This document shows positions 30,856 to 39,835 of a stretch of 64,000 bases of DNA, one piece after another. Every line of letters starts with the position of its first letter. Position 1 is the stretch's first letter. The notes under the pieces are model-generated. The model was given only the letters and a program-made list of their open reading frames with translations. It had not been told where the DNA came from and did not search any database. The stretch comes from Candidatus Equicola faecalis (GTDB taxonomy: Bacteria > Bacteroidota > Bacteroidia > Bacteroidales > Bacteroidaceae). The position numbers and the translations under genes were made by a program. Location: contig JAGHTU010000034.1 of assembly GCA_018065185.1 (NCBI GenBank), positions 25,646-89,645 of the forward strand, read 5' to 3'.

Positions 30856-31079
30856 ATTGTCAGTGTGCCGCCTTGTCGTTTACAGTATGAGGCCATTCCC
30901 TCGACCATATCGGCAAAGCTGAGGGTATGGAGTATGTTGTAGTGCTCGAGATACATCTCTATGCCTCCATAACGGTGGATGTATTCGAAGGATTGCTTGT
31001 CGGTAAGCGAGAACCGTCTGGCAAACTCGTTGATGAGTGCCACAAGGAATCCGATTTGGTTTCTTTTCAGTTCGCTCAT
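30852..31079 (-). CDS. DUF3791-like small protein
   Basis: 75 aa, overlaps start of the DUF3990-like gene by ATGA. Confidence 0.65.
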   Translation of the reverse strand: MSELKRNQIGFLVALINEFARRFSLTDKQSFEYIHRYGGIEMYLEHYNILHTLSFADMVEGMASYCKRQGGTLTI

Positions 31080-31211
31080 AGCGTATTCTGTTGGTTAATC
31101 TTGTAAAGGTAGTGTTAAAATGTTAATTTGTTAAGTGTTAACTCTATTTTCCTGCTTGGGGCTATTATGACCATTTCGGTGATGTCAACGAAATGATATT
31201 GGGTTGTGAAG

Positions 31212-31963
31212 TTAGCTATTTTCGAACTGCTTGGGGTCTGGCATATTGTCTATCAGGTACTGGCGTATGGTTTCTTCGGACGGGAGATGGAGCATATATT
31301 TGCCTACATAGATGTCTTCGAGTCCTTCGGTTGAGTACTTGACAAGCGTTTCGTTATAATCGGTGCAGAGGAGCAGGCTCCAACCTTTCAGTTGTAATTC
31401 TCGTTTTACGGCTTCTTCTTGGGTTTGGTATTCTTCGTAATATACAAGTTCTACAGGCAGATGCTGCTTGGTGAGGATATATGTGTTTGCCATGGCTCAG
31501 AAGATTTTGCAACCGCTGATTGCAAAATTGGTAACGATTGATTTTCAGTCGATTGAAATATTGCGGGCAGTGACCGCAATTTCTTGGCCGGTAGTTCTGT
31601 AGGCCTTTGCATCTGACTCTGTAGATAGTTGAGGATCTCGCTCTGCAACTGTGGATATACATTGTAGAATGCGCGATATTCGTAGAGGCGTCTCCATGTC
31701 ATCCCCTTGCGGTTGATGCGTTTGGCGAGGGTCTTGAGGAGCTGTTCACCATATTGTGCGCGATCGGCTCCGTGTTGCTCGAACTCCACAATGTAGAAGC
31801 CGATGAACCAGTTGCGAGCGGTGAGCATGCAGTTGACGGCATGGGCGGCCTGCTGACGGAGAGTTTCGTCAACCTGCACGATGCGGTCGGCAAGTTGCCC
31901 AAGGGTCATTGCACCCTCGGTTCCTGCTGTCATTGGCTGTATGTTGTTTTTGTCGTTGGACAT
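31212..31963 (-). pseudogene. DUF1016 (YhcG-type) gene disrupted by a GIY-YIG fragment
   Basis: N-part: MTLGQLADRIVQVDETLRQQAAHAVNCMLTARNWFIGFYIVEFEQHG; 3' ORF = TKQHLPVELVYYEEYQTQEEAVKRELQLKGWS (GIY-YIG) fused to DUF1016-like tail LVKYSTEGLEDIYVGKYMLHLPSEETIRQYL. Confidence 0.75.
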
Positions 31964-32010
31964 AAATCGTTGTTTTTCTTGTAAAGGTAGCGGTCTTGCG
32001 CGTTGGTTCG

Positions 32011-32853
32011 TTATTCGGCGAGTTCGGCTTTGATATCCAGGGCCTTCTTGTCGGAGGCGTTGGATTCGGAGAGGATGGAGTGGCCGAGTCGAGATTCGAT
32101 GTCTTCGCGGGCGTTTTTGGCAACAGAGCCTCCCTCCTTCGCAATGTTGCGGCTCAGACTGAATGTTTCAGGCTGGCGTGACTTCGATATGGATGTAGTG
32201 GTGACTTCCACCAGCATATTGAGCACCAGCTCCAGATTGGTCATATTGTCGCGCAGGCTCTCCTTTTTCAGCCCCTTCATCTGTTTGTATTCTTGAACAG
32301 ACATTCCGCTCCAGGCGCGTGTCATATCGTTTGTCAGGATTGCGTATTCCTTTTCCTTGGTGATTCCGCGGGCCTTCCACTCGTCCGTCAACTCCTTGCG
32401 CATCTCTATCGTCTGGAGCCGCTGGTTAATCCAAGCTTCGGGATAGCCCTTGGCGCGATAATAATCAGCACCCCTGAGAATCGCCTTCTCCGGATCGGCT
32501 ATCTCGTCAAGGCGCTCACTTCCCACCTGCGCGAGCCACATCTTGAACGGCTCTGCCTTGGGAGATGGGATACTCTGGATAAGCCGTAGCGTGTCGGCAG
32601 TAGTGAAGCAGTCGGTCTGATAAAGTTTCCCATTGGACGCTTTCATTTTCAACTCGTGACAATTTGTCACGACTTCACTGCCTTCCTTCAAAAGCCTCTG
32701 TTTCAACTTCCTCCAGTAGGCCGTAGGGTCCTTGCTGGCGGACTCAGCCAATACATTACAGACATCAGCAGCAGAGAACAACCATTCCTCGTTCTCCGCA
32801 TCCCAAGCATAGCGCACCTTCACGCCCTCAAATAATTGAATTTTGTTCTCCAT
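32011..32853 (-). CDS. Bro-N/antirepressor-like protein
   Basis: KIQLFEGVKVRYAWDAENEEWLFSAADVCNVLAES. Confidence 0.75.
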   Translation of the reverse strand: MENKIQLFEGVKVRYAWDAENEEWLFSAADVCNVLAESASKDPTAYWRKLKQRLLKEGSEVVTNCHELKMKASNGKLYQTDCFTTADTLRLIQSIPSPKAEPFKMWLAQVGSERLDEIADPEKAILRGADYYRAKGYPEAWINQRLQTIEMRKELTDEWKARGITKEKEYAILTNDMTRAWSGMSVQEYKQMKGLKKESLRDNMTNLELVLNMLVEVTTTSISKSRQPETFSLSRNIAKEGGSVAKNAREDIESRLGHSILSESNASDKKALDIKAELAE

Positions 32854-32957
32854 AATTTCTTTGAATAAAGAATGTTGATTTCCGTTACCTGGGTTACCTT
32901 CGTTATTTCTATCTCACCGTCATACAAATTGTAAAAATACTGCTTCTTCTTGGAATT

Positions 32958-33347
32958 TCAGTTGCTTCTCGCTTCCTTCTCTCCCTCGACAAACTCGGGA
33001 TAAACTCCGGTTCCTCCATACCGGCCTGCGTGCGACTGGATGCCGATGGCTCCGGTTTTCTGTATCCATTCCTTGACAGTGAGGATAAACCGATTTGTGC
33101 CGGCCGAGGTTTTAATCCCATCGAATTCGATGGGATTAAAACAAGGATTGTTGAGCTTTTCCCATATTCCAAGGTAGTCTATCGTGTCTTTGAGCCGTAA
33201 CCAGTTGCCTATTATCATGTCAGTGCGGACAGGGTCGGGCTCGTATGCCTTTATCATGTCTGTAAGACTGATATAGTTGCTCTTGTCGAAGCCCTGCACC
33301 ACACTTATGGGCTTGTCGTTGATGGTTATCTGTGCTGTCTTGGACAT
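32958..33347 (-). CDS. KilA-N domain protein, apparently truncated
   Basis: ITINDKPISVVQGFDKSNYISLTDMIKAYE...IQSHAGRYGGTGVYPEFVEGEKEARSN*; C-terminus diverges after GRYGGT. Confidence 0.7.
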   Translation of the reverse strand: MSKTAQITINDKPISVVQGFDKSNYISLTDMIKAYEPDPVRTDMIIGNWLRLKDTIDYLGIWEKLNNPCFNPIEFDGIKTSAGTNRFILTVKEWIQKTGAIGIQSHAGRYGGTGVYPEFVEGEKEARSN

Positions 33348-33530
33348 ATCTTGAGTTTTTGTAAAGGTAGTGGGTTTTGTTCAATTGTTATTGTATAGGT
33401 TTACTTATTATCCGTTGGATCCTGCGGCTTTTCTTCGTTGGCTTGGGCTTTCTTTGTCGCGCCACCTGTTCAGTCACAATGCCGTCACTATGCCCGGAAT
33501 GGCACGTAACTGAGGTCGGAGGTTCTCAAA

Positions 33531-33809
33531 CTATTCTATTTCTTTTCTTCCGGTGTCGGTGAGACGGTAGCGCTGGCCTCGGTGGTTGTGGTTTTCCGGA
33601 TGGGTCATCGTTACAAGGCCATCTGCTATCAAGCTGTTTAGAACTGACAACCGGAAACTTCGTTTGTCTTTGTATCCTGCCGCTTTCATAAGTTCCAGAA
33701 TGCCTTTCTCGCCATTTGCCAGCAAACGCATTACTGCCAACTGCTGACTTGTGAGTGGTTTGTGGGTAGTCCGACTTAATTTGTGGGTGGTTTGTGGGTG
33801 GTTTGACAT
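33531..33809 (-). CDS. winged-helix domain protein, possibly the 3' remnant of a larger gene
   Basis: PLTSQQLAVMRLLANGEKGILELMKAAGYKDKRSFRLSVLNSLIADGLVTMTHPENHNHRGQRYRLTDTGR. Confidence 0.5.
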   Translation of the reverse strand: MSNHPQTTHKLSRTTHKPLTSQQLAVMRLLANGEKGILELMKAAGYKDKRSFRLSVLNSLIADGLVTMTHPENHNHRGQRYRLTDTGRKEIE

Positions 33810-34038
33810 TCCCTTTTCCCACCTCTCTATCCTGCACTCGTGTTTCTTGGTCTTCTTGTTGTAGTTTATGCCTACGAGCAGGTTTCACCCGCAAATTTTC
33901 CTTCTTATCACGAAATTAAGTTACACATTATCTTTTTACTTGAAATCAAAGCATAGATACGTTTTTAACCGCCTCGAATTTCACACGGTTTGTCGTCTGA
34001 TTTGGTAAAGGTGGCGGGGTTGCGCAACTTCTCGCGGG

Positions 34039-34902
34039 TTAGTCGTTCTTCGGCAGTTTCATGGCGGTCTTGACGATTTGCTTTTCTTCGGAGGCTACTT
34101 TGCGCTCGACTTTCTTTATGTCTTCGGCTGCCGGAAGGTTCTCGGGGCGTATGCCTCGCGCTCCAAGCATCTTACGGACTGTGCGGTTGTTCTGGATATG
34201 CTCGGTGGTGATGGAGGCTTCGCCCTGAAGGTCTTTCTGGTCAACGTTGTAGTTGGTCATCTCGGTGGCGAGATTCTTGGCCGCAATGGTGAGGGTGGGC
34301 AGAAAATCGGCCAGCGGGCGGGTGGATTTGATGCCGAGGCGCTTCTTCATATCTTCGGTGGTGTGGCCGCCAAAGAGTGCTGTGTCGCCCTTGGAACGGA
34401 TGCAGCCGTAACCACGGTCATCGACTCCCCTCTCGAAGATGTTCTGCGAAAGTTGTTTCTCGGATGCACGAAGCCGGTCACGGGTCTCGAGTCGGGAGAG
34501 CAGATTGAGGCGCTCTTCAATGAGTTCGACCTTGCGGGTCTGAACGGCAAAGTAGCTCTGTGCGAAGGCAATCTCCTCTTTCTTGGGATCACCGTTCATC
34601 GCTATAAGATAGCAGGCGTATCGGGTGAGCATGAAGTCGTCAACTTCTCGCTGGCCGCCTTTGCCGATGGTTATCATTTTCGTGACCTCACGAAAATGAT
34701 CATCCGCATTGATTTTCTGCGACTTGCACGATTCGATGGCGCGCGCAATGGCACTCTGGAAGTTTTCCCAACGAGCATAACCGAGGACTGTCATCAGCTC
34801 GCGTGCGAACCATACCTCCACCTGCTCTCCCCTCTCGCCTTCGATGTACTGCGCAATGCTGTCCAGCGAGCCTTTGTACCTGATTATGCTGTTCCTGTCC
34901 AT
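34039..34902 (-). CDS. DinD-like DNA-damage-inducible protein
   Basis: VEVWFARELMTVLGYARWENFQSAIARAIESCK...DDFMLTRYACYLIAMNGDPKKEEIAFAQSYFAVQTRK. Confidence 0.85.
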   Translation of the reverse strand: MDRNSIIRYKGSLDSIAQYIEGERGEQVEVWFARELMTVLGYARWENFQSAIARAIESCKSQKINADDHFREVTKMITIGKGGQREVDDFMLTRYACYLIAMNGDPKKEEIAFAQSYFAVQTRKVELIEERLNLLSRLETRDRLRASEKQLSQNIFERGVDDRGYGCIRSKGDTALFGGHTTEDMKKRLGIKSTRPLADFLPTLTIAAKNLATEMTNYNVDQKDLQGEASITTEHIQNNRTVRKMLGARGIRPENLPAAEDIKKVERKVASEEKQIVKTAMKLPKND

Positions 34903-34955
34903 ATTGTTATTTTGTCTAATATGCTGTTTACTGTAAAGATAGTGGTTTGCGCAAA

Positions 34956-35765
34956 CTATTTGCAGAAACTTTCGCAAATTTCTTCAGCATATTCGCTGTC
35001 GAATTCCTCGGGGTCAAGATCCTGAGGGTCGATGCCGAGCCATTCAAGGCGCTCCTTTTCTTCTGAGGTGAGGCGCTTGCGGGCGCGTTTCTTCTCAATT
35101 ATTGCCAGCAGGTCCTGGTAGCCCCACGGTCCTCCGATGTCTTCGGGCGGACAGGCGCGTTCGCCTTTGATGAAACGGACGACCCGGGGTTCTCCGTCTT
35201 CGTAGTCGGCAACTGATGAGAGCTTGACCTCGTGGAGCCAGCCGTCTCCGAAGTCATATTCGAGCTCAATAGCCTTGCCCTTTTCGCTCAGAACTTCAGA
35301 AAGAGTGAAGTCTTCCTGATTGTGGTTGCGGTCTTCATCAAACGGCAGGAAGAAGCTGTCCTCTCCTTCGCGCTGGTAGGCCGGCGAATAGTCGTGCCCT
35401 TTGATGTGGAAGGCATTGAGGTGACCTCCTATCCATCCCATCAGGTCAAGGATGAGGTCGGCAAGGTGCCTGAGGGTGATGTTTGACGGGACCTCGAATT
35501 TGCGGTAGATGGCAGGAGTGATATGCTTGAGGGTCACCCTGAGGGTGTATTTACGTGCCGGATCGTCCTCGCGGAAATGAGGGTAGCGCGTTTCCGTATA
35601 TGTCGGTCTCTTTTTGGAATGCTTGCCCTCTTTAGACTGTACGTCCTTGCCCTCTGGTGACTTCGCCATAAACATCTGGACAAATTTCATCATGTCCTCG
35701 CGCTCGGCCGGGGACATTGAGGCTATCGCCTGATAAAGTTCGTTTTCATCTATTGGCGCTTTCAT
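34956..35765 (-). CDS. plasmid pRiA4b ORF-3 family protein
   Basis: YTLRVTLKHITPAIYRKFEVPSNITLRHLADLILDLMGW...FDYDFGDGW-type motif (LEYDFGDGWLHEV). Confidence 0.88.
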   Translation of the reverse strand: MKAPIDENELYQAIASMSPAEREDMMKFVQMFMAKSPEGKDVQSKEGKHSKKRPTYTETRYPHFREDDPARKYTLRVTLKHITPAIYRKFEVPSNITLRHLADLILDLMGWIGGHLNAFHIKGHDYSPAYQREGEDSFFLPFDEDRNHNQEDFTLSEVLSEKGKAIELEYDFGDGWLHEVKLSSVADYEDGEPRVVRFIKGERACPPEDIGGPWGYQDLLAIIEKKRARKRLTSEEKERLEWLGIDPQDLDPEEFDSEYAEEICESFCK

Positions 35766-35953
35766 CGTGTAAGGCGTATTTGGGGTTTCAAAATTCGTTT
35801 CTATATTTGCGGTGTCATCGAGGGACCGTGGGGTGAGATTTGAGGCGTGACACTATTTCGCTTTGATTACCGTAGGACGGTTGCTTTTGGGCAGCTGTCT
35901 TTTTTGTTTCCGGATGACAGGCGAAATGGATGTTTCATTTTAATGATACAATT

Positions 35954-36865
35954 ATGTTACACTCAAATCATTACGTGCTTGCGGCCCTGGTGGGGCTGGC
36001 GGCAATTTTCAGTTCCTGTTCCGTTAAGGAAGACTTCGACACTTGCAACAAATCTCAGGTTCAACTTGATGTTCGGGCGTTCGGCATCGAACAGTCGGCT
36101 TTTACGAAGGCTGGTGGCGGGAAAGACCCGCATCGCATTGTGTTCAAGGCGTTTGACGCTTTGGGCGCTGTGGCTTTCGAGACCGTTCAGGCTTCGGGTC
36201 AGGAGGGTTTCGGTGTCCTCAACTTCGAGCTTTCTCCGGGTTCGTATACTTTTGTGGCGGTAGCTCACGACCTTTCGAGTGCCGCTCTTGCTGCCGATGA
36301 GGGCGGAAATGTTGCCGCCAGCCTTAATTCTGCCCAGGAGGCGGTTTTGCCGGAGGGGTATGTGGCGGACTGCTTCTGCGATACGCTCAATGTGACTATC
36401 AAACCCGGGGTGCCTTTCGCTTCCGGTATGACGCTTCCGCGCGTTATTTCCAAATTCAAACTGACCATCAACGATGCCCTCCCAGCGGGTACGGCCAAAA
36501 TCAAATTCATCCTCAACAGCTCTGCCGCTGCTGCATCGGGCAACCCTTCTTTCAACCCCTCAACCGGATTCGCACTGAAGAACAGGCAGTATGTCAGAAG
36601 TTTCGACATTGGGGACGGATCTATCGGCAAGTCCGGTGTTTCGCTCAGTGTCAGTCTGCTGCTGACCGCTGAAACTCAGGATATTGACGTGACCGCTGCG
36701 GCCTATGATGTCGAGGGCAATCTCATCATCTCGCACGAGATCAAAGACGTCCCGATGAAGCTGAACCGCACAACCGTTGCCAAGGGCAATTTCTTCTCGG
36801 CCACCGGCGGAGGATCTTTTTCATTTAACACCGAATGGGATGACGATGCTGAGGTAAACTATTAA
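35954..36865 (+). CDS. fimbrillin/FimB-Mfa2-like lipoprotein
   Basis: Lipobox LAALVGLAAIFSSC; beta-rich 304 aa; the only long plus-strand CDS inside the minus-strand locus. Confidence 0.6.
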   Translation: MLHSNHYVLAALVGLAAIFSSCSVKEDFDTCNKSQVQLDVRAFGIEQSAFTKAGGGKDPHRIVFKAFDALGAVAFETVQASGQEGFGVLNFELSPGSYTFVAVAHDLSSAALAADEGGNVAASLNSAQEAVLPEGYVADCFCDTLNVTIKPGVPFASGMTLPRVISKFKLTINDALPAGTAKIKFILNSSAAAASGNPSFNPSTGFALKNRQYVRSFDIGDGSIGKSGVSLSVSLLLTAETQDIDVTAAAYDVEGNLIISHEIKDVPMKLNRTTVAKGNFFSATGGGSFSFNTEWDDDAEVNY

Positions 36866-36880
36866 TCTTTGCGCAACTAT

Positions 36881-38227
36881 TCAATCTCGGCGGAACAGGT
36901 CGCGGGTGTAAACCTTCCCCGCCACATCATCCAGGCTCGTGTCGTAGCGGTTGGCGATGATTGCGTGACTCTGTGCCTTGAAGGCAGCGAGGTCGTTGAC
37001 TACACGGCTGCCGAAGAAGGTATCGCCATCAGGCAGAGTGGGCTCGTAGATGATGACAGTGGCGCCTTTCGCCTTGATGCGCTTCATAATGCCCTGGATG
37101 GCGCTCTGGCGGAAGTTGTCGGAATTGGACTTCATCGTGAGACGATAGACTCCCACCACCACTTCCTTCTCCTTACCGGACTCATACTGTGAGTTTTCAT
37201 TATAATAACCGGCCATCTTCAGCACCTGGTCAGCGATGAAGTCCTTTCTTGTGCGGTTGGACTCTACAATGGCTGTCATCACATTCTGGGGCACATCCTG
37301 ATAGTTGGCCAGAAGTTGCTTGGTGTCCTTCGGCAGGCAATAGCCCCCATAGCCGAAACTCGGGTTGTTGTAGTGCGTGCCGATGCGCGGGTCGAGCCCG
37401 ATGCCGTTTATTATTGCCTGAGGGTCAAGGCCTTTGACCTCCGCGTATGTATCAAGTTCGTTGAAGTAGCTGACTCTCAGCGCGAGATAGGTGTTTGCAA
37501 AAAGTTTCACCGCCTCCGCCTCCTTCATACCCATAAAAAGCGTATCGATATTCTCCTTGATGGCGCCCTCCTGAAGAAGCTGCGCAAAGGTGTGGGCAAA
37601 TTGTTCAGCCTGAGGGTTGCCGATGGCCTCGATGGCTGCATTCTCCTCGTCCCATCTCCTTTCGCTGCCTGTAGGGAGCATCTTGGGGTATCCGACTATT
37701 ATACGACTGGGGTAGAGATTGTCGTACAGCGCCTTGCTCTCGCGCAGGAACTCGGGGCTGAAGAGAAGGTTGAATTTTTTGCCCTTGAGGGCCGGATCCG
37801 TTAGGAACTTAAGGGCATACTTCACATACAGGCTTCTGGTGTAGCCCACGGGGATGGTCGATTTGATGACCATCACGGCATCGGGGTTGACGCTGATTAT
37901 CAGGTCGATAACCTCCTCCACGTGCGAGGTGTCGAAGTGGTTCTTCACCGGGTCGTAGTTGGTGGGGGCGGCAATCACCACGAAGTCGGCATCTTTGTAG
38001 GCCGCCGCTCCGTCGAGGGTGGCGGTAAGGTTCAACTGCTTCTTTTTGAAGTACTTCTCTATATATTCATCCTGTATGGGTGAAATGCGCCTGCTGATTT
38101 TCTCCACCTTCTCCGGTATCACATCGACTGCCGTCACCTTATGGTGCTGGCTCAACAGCGTCGCGATAGACAGGCCGACATAACCCGTGCCGGCTACTGC
38201 TATCTGAATGTCCTTTAATTCTCTCAT
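36881..38227 (-). CDS. UDP-glucose 6-dehydrogenase/nucleotide-sugar dehydrogenase
   Basis: [30 protein letters not shown]...[16 protein letters not shown]. Confidence 0.93.
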   Translation of the reverse strand: MRELKDIQIAVAGTGYVGLSIATLLSQHHKVTAVDVIPEKVEKISRRISPIQDEYIEKYFKKKQLNLTATLDGAAAYKDADFVVIAAPTNYDPVKNHFDTSHVEEVIDLIISVNPDAVMVIKSTIPVGYTRSLYVKYALKFLTDPALKGKKFNLLFSPEFLRESKALYDNLYPSRIIVGYPKMLPTGSERRWDEENAAIEAIGNPQAEQFAHTFAQLLQEGAIKENIDTLFMGMKEAEAVKLFANTYLALRVSYFNELDTYAEVKGLDPQAIINGIGLDPRIGTHYNNPSFGYGGYCLPKDTKQLLANYQDVPQNVMTAIVESNRTRKDFIADQVLKMAGYYNENSQYESGKEKEVVVGVYRLTMKSNSDNFRQSAIQGIMKRIKAKGATVIIYEPTLPDGDTFFGSRVVNDLAAFKAQSHAIIANRYDTSLDDVAGKVYTRDLFRRD

Positions 38228-38279
38228 TGGTATGCTGAGTTTGCGCGGACGCGAGTGACTCGCGTTTTGCGCAACTTTG

Positions 38280-39386
38280 CTATTTTGCGAGGTTTGCTAT
38301 TCCGTTAAGTTCGTTCTGTATATATTGGAGGCTGGCGATTTTGGCTTTGGTCTGAGCCACGTCCAGGCGAACCGTATTATCGGAATTGAACTCGGTAAGG
38401 ATATTGCGCTTCTCATCCCCTTCCTTAAAGAACTTGTCGTAATTCAACCCACGGTTATCAGCAGGAACACGATAAAAGTTACCCATATCGACCGCCTTGG
38501 CGCACTCTTCGTTCGTCAGCAACGTCTCGTACATCTTCTCCCCGTGGCGGATGCCAATGACCTTAATCTCGGGACCTTCCCCTGCCCCTTCCTTAAAGGA
38601 CGGCGATTGGTGCCTGAACAACTCCCGCACTGCCTCTGCCTGGGTCTGGATGGTGCAGGCAGGAGCCTTCTGCACGAGGATATCTCCGTTCTGACCATTC
38701 TCGAAGGCAAAGAGCACGAGGTCAACAGCCTCTTCGAGGGACATTATGAAGCGGGTCATCTTGGGTTCGGTGAGGGTGATAGGGTTGCCATTCCTTATCT
38801 GGTCAATCCAGAGAGGAATGACAGAGCCTCGGGAGCACATCACGTTGCCGTAACGGGTGCAGCAGATTTTGGTGCCGTGGAAATTGCCGTTTTCATCGTA
38901 AGTTCCGCTGTTGCGCGAGCGTGCCACAGCGATTTTCTCCTCCAGCGCCTTGGAGATTCCCATCGCGTTGATGGGGTATGCGGCTTTGTCGGTGGAGAGG
39001 CAGATGACGCACTTAACTCCCTCATCTATAGCTGCATCCAAAACGTTATCGGTACCGATGACATTGGTCTTTACAGCTTCCATCGGGAAGAATTCGCAGC
39101 TCGGCACCTGCTTGAGGGCGGCTGCGTGGAAGATGTAATCCACGCCCTTCATTGCGGTCTTGAGCGTGCTCTTGTTGCGCACGTCACCGATGTAGAATTT
39201 GATTTTTCCTACAACCTCAGGCATCTTGGCCTGATACTCGTGGCGCATATCGTCCTGCTTCTTCTCGTCGCGTGAGAAGATGCGGATTTCTGCGATGTCT
39301 GTCTTTAGGAAGCGGTTGAGAACCGCGTTGCCGAAGGAACCCGTTCCTCCTGTGATCATCAATGTTTTACCTGCAAAAATGCTCAT
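38280..39386 (-). CDS. CapE-like UDP-GlcNAc 4,6-dehydratase/5-epimerase (intact copy)
   Basis: [21 protein letters not shown]...[22 protein letters not shown]; upstream of CapG- and CapF-like genes. Confidence 0.88.
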   Translation of the reverse strand: MSIFAGKTLMITGGTGSFGNAVLNRFLKTDIAEIRIFSRDEKKQDDMRHEYQAKMPEVVGKIKFYIGDVRNKSTLKTAMKGVDYIFHAAALKQVPSCEFFPMEAVKTNVIGTDNVLDAAIDEGVKCVICLSTDKAAYPINAMGISKALEEKIAVARSRNSGTYDENGNFHGTKICCTRYGNVMCSRGSVIPLWIDQIRNGNPITLTEPKMTRFIMSLEEAVDLVLFAFENGQNGDILVQKAPACTIQTQAEAVRELFRHQSPSFKEGAGEGPEIKVIGIRHGEKMYETLLTNEECAKAVDMGNFYRVPADNRGLNYDKFFKEGDEKRNILTEFNSDNTVRLDVAQTKAKIASLQYIQNELNGIANLAK

Positions 39387-39403
39387 AAAAACTTCGTTTT
39401 TAG

Positions 39404-39432
39404 TTTAGAGCTTAGAGTTTAGAGCTTAGAGA
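39404..39432. repeat. left repeat arm of four-helix-bundle element
   Basis: tttagagcttagagtttagagcttagaga; inverted relative to 39791-39835. Confidence 0.9.
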
Positions 39433-39790
39433 GAAGGGAGGTGCGGTAACCCGAAAGGATTCGCGCCTGTTCTTCTATTATACGCTCCATGTTCTGATGC
39501 TCTTCTTTGTTTATATAATTTAAATCTAATGCTAAATCCAACTGACTCATAACTTCCATTAACGAGCCATACGACAGTTCTATGAAATGAGCCTGATCCT
39601 TCAGTGACTGCCTTCCTGTTCCTTCCGCAATATTCGAGGTCACACTTACAGCAGCCCTTCTCAACTGATCGCCCAGAGCAAATTTCTCGTCTTGAGGAAA
39701 ACATTTCACCAATCTATACACTTCCCCCACCAACGCTCTACCTTTTTGATAGCAGATTAGCCTTCTGAAATTAAACTCCGCTCTTTCCAT
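39419..39790 (-). CDS. four-helix-bundle (S23/IVS-like) protein
   Basis: EGTGRQSLKDQAHFIELSYGSLMEVMSQLDLALDLNYI, RRAAVSVTSNIAEG. Confidence 0.9.
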   Translation of the reverse strand: MERAEFNFRRLICYQKGRALVGEVYRLVKCFPQDEKFALGDQLRRAAVSVTSNIAEGTGRQSLKDQAHFIELSYGSLMEVMSQLDLALDLNYINKEEHQNMERIIEEQARILSGYRTSLLSKL

Positions 39791-39835
39791 AATCTCTAAG
39801 CTCTAATCTCTCACCTCTAAGCTCTAATCTCTCAC
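39791..39835. repeat. right repeat arm of four-helix-bundle element
   Basis: aatctctaagctctaatctctcacctctaagctctaatctctcac. Confidence 0.9.

Noticed and set aside
34078-35025. 315-aa plus-strand ORF opposite dinD
   Set aside because: Shadow ORF of a recognisable DinD-like gene
35963-36268. Minus-strand ORFs antisense to the fimbrillin-like gene
   Set aside because: Low-complexity shadow ORFs; the plus-strand ORF has a signal/lipobox and coherent composition
39419-39790. Diversity-generating retroelement (Avd-like protein)
   Set aside because: No reverse transcriptase or template/variable repeat pair found nearby; the four-helix protein alone is better explained as an S23/IVS-type element
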